DNA of 41,820 nucleotides from Planctomycetaceae bacterium (GTDB lineage Bacteria; Planctomycetota; Planctomycetia; Pirellulales; Pirellulaceae): assembly GCA_002723275.1 (NCBI GenBank), contig PBNZ01000005.1, positions 37,302-79,121 on the forward strand. Direction: 5' to 3'. The position numbers and the translations under genes are program-made. Position 1 is the stretch's first letter, and each line of letters begins with the position of its first letter. This document shows positions 1-7,669 of this stretch, piece by piece. A model generated the notes under the pieces. That model was not told the origin of the DNA. It searched no databases and worked only from the letters and a program-made list of their open reading frames with translations.

Positions 1-51
1 CAAATCACCGACGTAATCTAGGAAAAACGCTAATAATTTACCCCAACATCT

Positions 52-99
52 AAAGGTACGAGGCCTCTGCGGCGACGCAGCGGTTCGTGCCTTTTTTTT
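52..99 (+). terminator. Rho-independent terminator of a gene left of the window
   Basis: An imperfect long hairpin runs from 52 to 91. The outer arm AGGTACGA pairs with TCGTGCCT (one G-T wobble) and the inner arm CTGCG pairs with CGCAG around a GCGA tetraloop. It is followed directly by eight T residues (92-99). No gene is visible to its left in the 51 bases available, so it probably ends a plus-strand gene outside the window. Confidence 0.7.
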
Positions 100-149
100 A
101 TTGGTTCATTGAATTTTCACCCTGTGAATGATTCCTTAGAGGTCCTCAA

Positions 150-968
150 ATGCGAAAATTAGTTTTGACTCTTGTTGCTTGTCTGATGACAGTTTCTTAT
201 GCGAATGCAGACCTTGTTGGTTACTGGCCGCTAAATGATGGTGCCGGTTCCGTTGCCGCTAACATGGTTGAAGGCGGTGCTGCTGGCGAGATTTACAATG
301 CGGAAACCGGTGGACCCAGCGATGGTTCGGTTTGGGTTCAGGTTGAAGATTTCCCCTACGCGGGTTCGAAAACGGTTATCGGTTCTGGCGGTCAAGCACC
401 TGCCGACACCGCGTTTGTCCGTGCTGGTGACATCTCCCAGATGACCCTTGAAAACGATTTCACCTGGGCTTTCTGGTCCAACACATCGCCTGACATCGCT
501 GCAAATCCAGGTCGATTTTCGGGAATCGTTGGAAATCGTTACAAGCCCGGTCCAGGCAAACAGGATTACAGCCCCCGCCAATTCATTAAGTTCACGCCCA
601 CCGCTTTCGAGTGGCACATGAACGGCAACGGCAATGACAATATTGGTTTTGGTGATGACGTTCTCGAAAAAGGCGTGTGGTATCACCAGGCAGTCGTGAA
701 AGACGGCACTTCCTTGACTTACTACCGTGACGGCGTTGCCATGTTGACCGGCGAAGTCACGCAAGCTTTGGATGAACCGATGCCTCTGTGGCTCATGGGC
801 GACGATGCTGGTGACGCGACGGAACAATGGCAAGGTCTCTTGGCCGGCGTTCGAATTTACGACAGTGCTTTGACTGCCGATGAAATCGCAGCCATTCCGG
901 AGCCAAGCTCCCTTGCACTGCTTAGCCTTGGTCTCCTGGTAATCTTGGGCCGACGACGAGCTAAATAA
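150..968 (+). CDS. LamG-like PEP-CTERM sorted protein
   Basis: This encodes a secreted protein of 272 residues. It has an N-terminal signal peptide (hydrophobic core about residues 3-16, likely cleavage after ANA at 20). The middle is a beta-sandwich-like domain of the LamG/concanavalin A type, with motifs such as TWAFWSN, GVWYHQAVV and GLLAGVRIYDSALTADEI. The C-terminus is a PEP-CTERM sorting signal: PEP near residue 250, a hydrophobic helix, then RRRAK. PEP-CTERM proteins are exported and then processed by an exosortase, usually ending up at the surface or in the extracellular matrix; the exosortase is not in this window. The ATG at 150 is preceded by AGAGG seven bases upstream. A strong terminator follows 22 bases after the stop, so the gene is monocistronic. 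The glycan or other ligand is unknown. Confidence 0.88.
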   Translation: MRKLVLTLVACLMTVSYANADLVGYWPLNDGAGSVAANMVEGGAAGEIYNAETGGPSDGSVWVQVEDFPYAGSKTVIGSGGQAPADTAFVRAGDISQMTLENDFTWAFWSNTSPDIAANPGRFSGIVGNRYKPGPGKQDYSPRQFIKFTPTAFEWHMNGNGNDNIGFGDDVLEKGVWYHQAVVKDGTSLTYYRDGVAMLTGEVTQALDEPMPLWLMGDDAGDATEQWQGLLAGVRIYDSALTADEIAAIPEPSSLALLSLGLLVILGRRRAK

Positions 969-990
969 GTTCAAAATTTGAACAAAACGA

Positions 991-1024
991 AAAAGCCTAC
1001 CAAGCGATTGGTAGGCTTTTTTTG
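991..1024 (+). terminator. Rho-independent terminator after the PEP-CTERM gene
   Basis: A perfect 13-bp stem (AAAAGCCTACCAA with TTGGTAGGCTTTT) encloses a GCGA loop at 1004-1007 and runs into a seven-T tract ending at 1023. It lies 22 bases after the stop codon of the preceding gene. The A-rich left arm means it may also work on the minus strand. Confidence 0.93.
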
Positions 1025-1150
1025 TTGTTTCTTGAGCGATCGCCGGGCTTCGCTTGAGCTTTTATCAAATCTATCTCATTCCGAAGTTATACTGAAGGAT
1101 TAATGAAGATCTAAGATCCTGAACACGGCGATTCTCGATACGGCGATTCA

Positions 1151-3070
1151 ATGCCCCTAAGCCGATCACCTATCTTGCTCACCATCGTGGCTGTCATTTT
1201 GATTGCCATCCTTGGTCTGACTGTAGCCAGCTTCTTTCGGTCCAACGACGAGCCGCAACCGTCGGATGTTGCACAGAATGGGAGTGCGCGCGTCGAAACG
1301 GACAAATCAATGGAAGAACGGGAGGAAGTTCTTCCGCTCAAACAGGATGTGACCTGGAAACAAATGGATGATCCGTCCCTGGATGGTTGGCACAGCGAAG
1401 TCCGGGCAGAGCAGGTCAAGAAGACTCTCTCGAAATTGCTCGACATCTTGATTGCGAAAGAAGGTTCCTTCGATGCAACCGCAGTCGAGGCTTTGTGTAC
1501 AGATTCGTTTGCAGGCAACGAGCTGGTTCCAAAAGAACTTGAAGATGTGGTGACGAGTCAGAATCTTAAAGTGCAACGCTGGAATTCAGGCAGCCCAGCA
1601 AACTCTGTCGAAGGTCGAGGCGGCCTGGTCACCATGTTGGAAAGCGCATCCCGTTTATGGACCGACGCTGATGACAAGCGTTTCAATGTCAAAGTGGTTC
1701 GTTCCCTTGAGAACGAGCAGCACCACGAAACGCGACAGTTGGTTGAGTTGAACGGTCTTGTCGATGGAAAACGGGTTGAGCAACATGCTGTCTGGGAGGC
1801 AAGCTGGCAATTCGACCCCAAATCCGAAAAGCTCAACCTCGACTCGCTGCATGTCGTTGATTTTGAGCAAACAAGTTGGGATGACGCGACGCCGATGTTC
1901 GTGGACTGTGCGCGCTCAATTTTAAAGGACAATGAATCCTATCAATCGCAGCTACTGTTCGGTGTGAATTACTGGCTCGAACGAATCCAAGATATGCGCT
2001 ATTTCGCGCCACTGGGAAGCCCCGGACTCGCGGTCGCCGATGTCAATAATGATGGGCTCGATGATATTTATCTATGCCAGGAGGCCAATCTGCCAAATCG
2101 ATTGTTCCTGCAGCAGCCTGACGGGAGCGCAGTCGATATGTCATCGAAATGGAACTGTGACTACCTGCAGGGGTCCCGAGGCGTCCTGCTGATTGATTTT
2201 GATAATGACGGAGATCAAGACCTGGCCGTAGCCGTGATGGGTGCCTTGGTATTGGCGTCCAACGAAGGGGAAGGGTTTCAGATACGACAGATTTTAAAAA
2301 CGGATGATGATACGACTTCATTATCAGCCGCTGATTACGACCTAGATGGTGATTTAGATATCTATGTTTGCGTCGACTATCCCAATGATTCTGCGGGATT
2401 CGAGGATGACGCAGAAGGGGGAATCAAGATCCAGGGCGGGGCCGCGAATCGAGTCTATCACGATGCGAATGATGCCGGTCGAAATTCGCTGTTTCAAAAC
2501 AACATCAAGGGTGGTGGGGGTTGGGAGTTTAAAGACGTAACCGTGGATACAGCCATCAGCCAAAATAATGAGCGGTTTAGTTGGGCTGCCTGCTGGGAGG
2601 ATATCGACGACGACGGCGATTCAGATCTGTATGTGGCCAATGATTTTGGTCGCAACAACCTCTACATCAATGAAGCAGGCCAGTTTCGGGATATTGCTGG
2701 CGAATATGATGTCGAAGATCGCGCGGCCAGTATGTCGGCAGCTTTTGGCGACTACAATCGCGACGGCAAGATGGATCTCTATGTGGCAAACATGTTCTCG
2801 TCCGCAGGTAATCGAATCACCGAACAACGCGAGTTCATGGAGGAGCTTGAACCTGAGTCCAAGAATCTTTGGCGACGTTTCGCCATGGGGAACTCCCTGT
2901 TTGCCAACGACGTCGACCAGGGCTTTCAAGACGTTAGTCAGGTGTCGGCAGTTTCGATGGGCCGATGGTCATGGAGTTCCAAATTTGCCGACCTCAATAA
3001 CGATGGTTGGGAAGACATTGTCGTCGCGAACGGATACATCACCTCCAAGGAGGACACAGGTGATTTGTGA
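1151..3070 (+). CDS. FG-GAP/VCBS repeat protein, N-terminal part of a CRTAC1-type protein ending at an in-frame TGA
   Basis: The frame encodes 639 residues up to a TGA at 3068-3070. Residues about 6-28 form one membrane segment, so the protein is probably anchored or exported. From about residue 290 there are repeated calcium-binding FG-GAP/VCBS motifs of the DxDxDG type: ADVNNDGLDD, DFDNDGDQD, DYDLDGDLD, DIDDDGDSD, DYNRDGKMD and DLNNDGWED, as in beta-propeller blades. The frame after the TGA stays open in the same phase (codons 3071-5008) and continues with a seventh such motif, DWDQDGRLD, then the ASPIC/UnbV, thioredoxin and TPR parts. This is therefore one gene of 1,286 codons with an internal UGA at codon 640, read as DL-U-SFFWRQVV if Sec is inserted. 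The start ATG has only a weak ribosome site. Two copies of ACGGCGATTC (1125-1149 region) lie just before it. Confidence 0.85.
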   Translation: MPLSRSPILLTIVAVILIAILGLTVASFFRSNDEPQPSDVAQNGSARVETDKSMEEREEVLPLKQDVTWKQMDDPSLDGWHSEVRAEQVKKTLSKLLDILIAKEGSFDATAVEALCTDSFAGNELVPKELEDVVTSQNLKVQRWNSGSPANSVEGRGGLVTMLESASRLWTDADDKRFNVKVVRSLENEQHHETRQLVELNGLVDGKRVEQHAVWEASWQFDPKSEKLNLDSLHVVDFEQTSWDDATPMFVDCARSILKDNESYQSQLLFGVNYWLERIQDMRYFAPLGSPGLAVADVNNDGLDDIYLCQEANLPNRLFLQQPDGSAVDMSSKWNCDYLQGSRGVLLIDFDNDGDQDLAVAVMGALVLASNEGEGFQIRQILKTDDDTTSLSAADYDLDGDLDIYVCVDYPNDSAGFEDDAEGGIKIQGGAANRVYHDANDAGRNSLFQNNIKGGGGWEFKDVTVDTAISQNNERFSWAACWEDIDDDGDSDLYVANDFGRNNLYINEAGQFRDIAGEYDVEDRAASMSAAFGDYNRDGKMDLYVANMFSSAGNRITEQREFMEELEPESKNLWRRFAMGNSLFANDVDQGFQDVSQVSAVSMGRWSWSSKFADLNNDGWEDIVVANGYITSKEDTGDL

Positions 3071-3104
3071 AGCTTCTTCTGGCGACAGGTCGTGTCGCGT
3101 TCAG
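3068..3104 (+). promoter_or_regulatory. Candidate bacterial SECIS element after an in-frame TGA
   Basis: Directly after the TGA at 3068-3070 a hairpin can form. The inner stem GCGACA (3082-3087) pairs perfectly with TGTCGC (3093-3098) around a five-base loop GGTCG (3088-3092). The outer stem CTG (3079-3081) pairs with CAG (3102-3104), leaving a three-base bulge (3099-3101). The loop begins 17 bases after the TGA. Bacterial SECIS elements are short hairpins inside the coding region just 3' of the UGA; SelB recognises a small apical loop with G and U near its start, as in the GGUC of the E. coli fdhF loop. Position, loop size and loop sequence all fit. No sel genes lie in the window. Confidence 0.55.
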
Positions 3105-5011
3105 CGAGTGATGCTCAATCGGAAACGGATGCAGATTGGGGGCTTGCGCGAAATCAACTGTTCGGCATGATTATGGAGGGCAGGTCCTTCAGTGGTCGAG
3201 AGCGTAATTGTTGCTTTCTGAATTTAAAGGGAGAACGATTCGCGACGATCTCTGCTGTATCTGGTTTGGACTTCGACGACGACGCGCGAGCGGTTGGGCT
3301 CACGGATTGGGATCAGGATGGCCGACTCGATATGTGGATTTCAAATCGAAATGCGCCTCGCCTGAGATTCATGAAAAATGTCGCGCCCGCCAACCATCAT
3401 TTTTTGGCCCTGCGTTTGATCGGGAACGGCACCACCACCAATCGTGACGCCATTGGAGCACGCGTTACTGTTGAGTATGTCGATTCGGCCGATGGGCAGG
3501 GGCAACGTGCACATAAATCTCTTAGAGCCGGTGAAGGCTTTATGTCTCAATCCAGTAAATGGTTGCACTTCGGATTGGCCAAGGCTGACACGATCCAAAA
3601 AATCATTGTTCGCTGGCCAGCGGGGCAAACAGAGGAGTTCACCGGTGCGAAAATCAACCAGCGTTTTCAACTCGTACAGGGTTCGGGAGTTGCCAAGCTC
3701 AATCCGCCAGTTGCGACCTCCAGGAGCATCGAGCTGGCAGAACAAACGATTCCGGTTCAATCAATGAACGCTCGCATCTTCTTGGAATCGAGAGTCAAAA
3801 TGCCGACCGTCGAGTTTTCGACGCCAAAGGGACCAGCTCAGCAAGAGTCGTTTGATTCAGGAAAATCCACTTTGGTGAACGTTTGGGCTAGTTGGTGTTC
3901 GCCCTGCCTCATCGAAATGAAGGAATTGGCCGAAAAAAAACAAGAGCTTGAGAACGTTGGAATTCGAGTCCTGTCTTTATCCGTTGATCAACTCAGTGAT
4001 CCACCAGCGAGCAAGAGTGACGTTGCAGGAGTGGTGCAGGGTCTGGAGTATCCGTACGTCTGGGGATTCATCGATCAAGCCCAGATGACGCAGTTTCAAG
4101 AAATGCAGAACCTGTTTTTCTTTCTGAGGCAACCGCTTCCCTTACCTACAAGTTTCCTCGTCGATCGGAGCGGCCGATTAGCGGCAATCTATAAAGGGCC
4201 CGTGACTGTCGAACAGATCGTTCAAGATGTACAAGTGTCTCCGAAGAGTGCCGTGGACGTTTCCAATTTGGTAGCGCAATTGCCGGGGACTTCGATTGAT
4301 CATCCCATTGTCCATGCTGTGGCGAAGCGGAGTGATGCGTTGACCCGTCATCGTATTGCGTCATGGCTCGAAGAATCGGGAAAGAACGCTGAGGCCATTG
4401 AGCATTTTCAGGAACTTGCCCATGCCCATTCTGATTGGGACCTTCCGCATCGAACGGTGGCGAAATTGTTGTTGGATCAGAATCGAATCAACGATGCTGG
4501 CGTATACGCAGAAAAGGCATTGCAACTGAATCCCAAGAGTTCGGATGCGCACAATTCCATGGGGTTAATCTATTCACGTGCAGGTAACCTGGAATCCGCA
4601 GAAAGTCATTTCAAACAGGCTATTCGACTGGATCGGGATTCGCCAGGTGCCTTCAATAATCTTGGGATAGCGTCGGCGATGCAAGGAAAGTTGGATATTG
4701 CTGAAAAGTGTTTCGCGAAAGCGGTCGAGCTTGATCCTGATTTTGCACAGGCCCATATCAATCTCGGAAATGTTTATGCCGGAACAAAACAATCTGAAAA
4801 AGCAAAGAAACACTATGAAGCTGCAATCCAATTAGATCCACAGAATGTCGAACCTTACAACAACCTGGGAACGATGTACGGTCGTTTAGGTGAATTGCAG
4901 AAGGCGATTGAATGCTATCAGGCAGCGTTGCGCATCGATCCTAACAATCCGGCGAGCCAACGCAATCTTAGCAAAGCGATGGAACTGTTGAATTCTAAAA
5001 CGAATCGCTGA
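3071..5011 (+). CDS. ASPIC/UnbV + thioredoxin + TPR part of the same CRTAC1-type protein
   Basis: This is the downstream continuation, in the same phase, of the frame that stops at 3068. Its first possible start is a GTG at 3092, which has no ribosome site, so independent initiation is unlikely. In order it holds a last FG-GAP motif (DWDQDGRLD, about 3310), an ASPIC/UnbV domain (about 3400-3690, with GARVTVEY, LHFGLAKAD and IIVRWPAG), a thioredoxin-like domain (about 3800-4230) with the redox motif WCSPC in WASWCSPC, and at least five TPR units (about 4330-5000, for example AHNSMGLIYSRAGNLESAE and AYNNLG-type helices). Proteins of this architecture are large and exported, and are common in Planctomycetes and Acidobacteria; their role is not established. 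The thioredoxin module suggests disulfide chemistry outside the cytoplasm. The stop is 11 bases before the next gene, so the two are co-transcribed. Confidence 0.82.
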   Translation, partial: SFFWRQVVSRSASDAQSETDADWGLARNQLFGMIMEGRSFSGRERNCCFLNLKGERFATISAVSGLDFDDDARAVGLTDWDQDGRLDMWISNRNAPRLRFMKNVAPANHHFLALRLIGNGTTTNRDAIGARVTVEYVDSADGQGQRAHKSLRAGEGFMSQSSKWLHFGLAKADTIQKIIVRWPAGQTEEFTGAKINQRFQLVQGSGVAKLNPPVATSRSIELAEQTIPVQSMNARIFLESRVKMPTVEFSTPKGPAQQESFDSGKSTLVNVWASWCSPCLIEMKELAEKKQELENVGIRVLSLSVDQLSDPPASKSDVAGVVQGLEYPYVWGFIDQAQMTQFQEMQNLFFFLRQPLPLPTSFLVDRSGRLAAIYKGPVTVEQIVQDVQVSPKSAVDVSNLVAQLPGTSIDHPIVHAVAKRSDALTRHRIASWLEESGKNAEAIEHFQELAHAHSDWDLPHRTVAKLLLDQNRINDAGVYAEKALQLNPKSSDAHNSMGLIYSRAGNLESAESHFKQAIRLDRDSPGAFNNLGIASAMQGKLDIAEKCFAKAVELDPDFAQAHINLGNVYAGTKQSEKAKKHYEAAIQLDPQNVEPYNNLGTMYGRLGELQKAIECYQAALRIDPNNPASQRNLSKAMELLNSKTNR

Positions 5012-5022
5012 ATAATGAATTG

Positions 5023-6816
5023 ATGTCTCGGCAATCCAAAAGTCGCAAGCCAGCCATCGTGCTTTCCAAAAAGAGAAAGTGCGCGTATGCGGTGTGCGTG
5101 GTTTTTGCCTTCTTTATTGGTCTCGAATCGCTGCTCTGGATGGTCGGTGTTCAACCCGTCCTCTCGCAAGAGGATCCCTTTGTCGGTTTCTCTGAGAATG
5201 TTCCGCTCCTTGTCGAAACGAGCGTCGACGGGAGGGCCGTCATGGAACCGGCCGAGAATAAACTTCGTTGGTTTAATCAGCAAAGTTTTCCGAAGGCGAA
5301 GCCGGACAACACCTTTCGGATTTTTTGCCTGGGAGGATCCACGACCTATGGCCGACCCTTCGACGATAAAACGTCTTATTGCGGTTGGCTGAGAGAGTAT
5401 CTGGTCGATGTTGATCCGACACAGAAATTCGAAGTGATTAATGCTGGCGGGATCAGTTACGCAAGCTATCGGCTTGTGAAGGTCATGGAGGAGTTGGCGG
5501 AATTTGAACCGGACCTGTTTATTGTGTACACCGGCCACAACGAATTCCTCGAAGAACGAACTTATCGTGAAATCAAACGAGTGCCGGGTGTCGTTCGCAA
5601 TTTTGGAACGGTCGTCGCCAAGACTAGAACCTATGCTTTGGCACAGGGGCTGACGCGAAATCATGATGGTCAAAGCGTGGGGGCAGTTGACGGTGATTCC
5701 GGCTTGGCGGCCGATGTGGATACCAAGTTAGATAATGGGGCAGGGTTGGATCTCTATCATCGCGATGATGAATTACAGGAAAAAACTCTGGAACACTTCC
5801 AGTTAAATCTCGAACGCATGACCCAGATTGCTCACGAAAAGGATACAGGGATCTGGTTTGTGACTCCCGCCGCTAATCTCTTGGATTTTTCACCGTTTAA
5901 AAGCGAGCATAGCGTTGATGCTGAGACGCAAGCTGTTTGGCAAGCGCATTTCTCGGCTGCGACTGATGCATACGAAAATCAAGATTTGGACGTTGCCATT
6001 GCCGAGATCGAGCGTGCGGTGGAGTTATCGCCAAGACATGCGGCAACTTTGTTTCTTCACGCTCGCATTCTCCAGCAGCGTGGCGAATTTCAAAAGGCCA
6101 GGCTGATCTTCGACGCAGCAAAAAATGAAGATGTTTGTCCGTTGCGTGCTCTGTCGGAGACCGTCGAGGTCGTTCGTAATGCCGGAGAGATTGCGAATGT
6201 TTCCGTCATTGATTTTGAGGATTACGTGCGACAGAACAGTGCCCATGGTATTCCTGGGGATTCAATGTTTTTGGATCATGTTCATCCAAGCATTGAGCTC
6301 CACCAGCAACTGGGATTGCAGCTCTTTGATCAGTTAGTTTCGGACGACATTGTCGATGAGCCCTTGGATTGGGAACAAAGAAAAGAACAAGTTGCAGATC
6401 GAATACATTCACAAATTGATGGCGAGGCGCATGGTGCCGCCTTGCGGAATTTAGCGAAGGTTTTGAATTGGGCGGGAAAAACAGAAGAAGCCAATCGGCT
6501 CGCAATGGAAGCCTCAACGTTGATACGTGGCGATGCTGAAACAGCCTACCTGTCGGGAAATGCGTTGCTCGCCAAAGGAAAAATACCGGAAGCCATTGAG
6601 CGTTTTCGTGAGGCGATTCAAATCTCCCCGAATCATCATCTTGCACTCAACAGTTTGGCCTCTGCTTACATGAAATCGCAGATGTTTGATGAAGCCGAAG
6701 AAGGGTATTTGAGAGTGCTTGCGCTCCAGCCTGATTTTGCCCCGGCCCACAATAATCTAGGTGCGCTCTTTCAGCGTCGGAGTGATTTTCAGAAGGCACT
6801 TCATCATTATCGATAG
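5023..6816 (+). CDS. SGNH/GDSL-type hydrolase with TPR repeats, stopped by an in-frame TAG
   Basis: A membrane anchor (about residues 18-36) is followed by an SGNH hydrolase-like domain. It has the nucleophile block CLGGSTTYG (about residue 110), the GHNE block in YTGHNEFLEE (about 172) and the terminal Asp-His block DHVHPS (about 420). Such domains act as esterases or acyl transferases on glycans or lipids. TPR units sit both inside (about 310-355) and after it (about 480 onward). I chose ATG 5023; a TTG three bases upstream is the only nearby alternative. The frame ends at TAG 6814-6816 in the middle of a TPR helix (HHYR-stop-AIRINP). The next codons continue the same TPR in the same phase to 7434, so this is a nonsense interruption in an 803-codon gene. 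It lies 11 bases after the CRTAC1-type gene and is probably in the same operon. Confidence 0.8.
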   Translation: MSRQSKSRKPAIVLSKKRKCAYAVCVVFAFFIGLESLLWMVGVQPVLSQEDPFVGFSENVPLLVETSVDGRAVMEPAENKLRWFNQQSFPKAKPDNTFRIFCLGGSTTYGRPFDDKTSYCGWLREYLVDVDPTQKFEVINAGGISYASYRLVKVMEELAEFEPDLFIVYTGHNEFLEERTYREIKRVPGVVRNFGTVVAKTRTYALAQGLTRNHDGQSVGAVDGDSGLAADVDTKLDNGAGLDLYHRDDELQEKTLEHFQLNLERMTQIAHEKDTGIWFVTPAANLLDFSPFKSEHSVDAETQAVWQAHFSAATDAYENQDLDVAIAEIERAVELSPRHAATLFLHARILQQRGEFQKARLIFDAAKNEDVCPLRALSETVEVVRNAGEIANVSVIDFEDYVRQNSAHGIPGDSMFLDHVHPSIELHQQLGLQLFDQLVSDDIVDEPLDWEQRKEQVADRIHSQIDGEAHGAALRNLAKVLNWAGKTEEANRLAMEASTLIRGDAETAYLSGNALLAKGKIPEAIERFREAIQISPNHHLALNSLASAYMKSQMFDEAEEGYLRVLALQPDFAPAHNNLGALFQRRSDFQKALHHYR

Positions 6817-7434
6817 GCTATTCGCATCAATCCGCGAAATTCTAAGGCCCTGAATAATCTCGGCGCGATGCACCGTCGACAGAGGAACTGGGATCAGGCT
6901 CAAAAAAGTTTTGAGATGGCGATCCGGATAAACCCTGACTTTGCAGAGGCCTATTACAACCTTGGCACGGTTTTCGAAAATCAAGGTGACGCGAAGCTGG
7001 CATTTGAGAATTTTCAAACTTCCACACGCAAAAATTCAAAATATGCACCAGCCCATTTTCGAATGGCATGCATCCTCGAGGAAAAGCGTGAATGGAAATC
7101 GGCCGCGATCGCTTTTCGAGAAGCGATTAAGTATCCAGGAGCGCCGCTCGAGGCGCTGCGAAGGACAGCTTGGATGCTTGCAACCTGTCCAGATGATTCT
7201 GTGCGTAATGGTGATGTCGCCTTGAAAATGGCAAAAACCTGTATTGCGAATTCGAAGAATAGGCACCCCGAGGTGATTAGCACGCTGGCCGCTGCATTCG
7301 CTGAAACGGGTGATTTCGAGAACGCTAGAAAATACCAGCAAGTTGCCGTCAATCTTTCTGGAAACGATGCGGATAAGGCCAGGCAAATCGATCGACTTGA
7401 AAAATACAAGGTGAACCAAGCGATTCGTCAATAG
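6817..7434 (+). CDS. C-terminal TPR part of the SGNH/TPR protein, downstream of the TAG
   Basis: This stretch is open and in phase with the gene that stops at 6814. It begins with the second half of a TPR (AIRINPRNSKALNNLG), followed by two or three more TPR units up to about 7130 and a helical tail. The first ATG is at 6868, inside a TPR helix (LGAMHRRQRNWDQAQ) and without a ribosome site, so it was not built to start there. It is best read as the severed C-terminus of the upstream gene. A CAG (Gln) in place of TAG would restore a perfect TPR. It may be untranslated now, unless the TAG is a sequence error. Confidence 0.75.
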   Translation, partial: AIRINPRNSKALNNLGAMHRRQRNWDQAQKSFEMAIRINPDFAEAYYNLGTVFENQGDAKLAFENFQTSTRKNSKYAPAHFRMACILEEKREWKSAAIAFREAIKYPGAPLEALRRTAWMLATCPDDSVRNGDVALKMAKTCIANSKNRHPEVISTLAAAFAETGDFENARKYQQVAVNLSGNDADKARQIDRLEKYKVNQAIRQ

Positions 7435-7669
7435 TTTCTTGCTCGTCTTGGAAATTTCGAGTGGTTTACATCGCTGGGCTTATCTTGTCTACCGTATTTT
7501 CTTGCGGCTCGAAGGAATCCGTTTAGTTCGGACGCAAGACGTATTTGGGTGTGAGTCCGTTACCGATTAAAATCTGGGGATCGTTTTGCGCCACAAAGCA
7601 GTTAAGAGCTCGGTAGACGGTGCAAAGAAAAGAAGTTGGTCCTAGAAACGTTTTCCGCAGGTGTCTGAA

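Noticed and set aside
231-974. Long minus-strand open frame opposite the first PEP-CTERM gene
   Set aside because: It is a shadow: the plus-strand frame has a signal peptide, a LamG-type fold and a PEP-CTERM tail, while this frame has no recognisable domain.
4918-5673. 251-codon minus-strand frame across the junction of the TPR and SGNH genes
   Set aside because: It overlaps two well-supported plus-strand genes and shows no motif or ribosome site.
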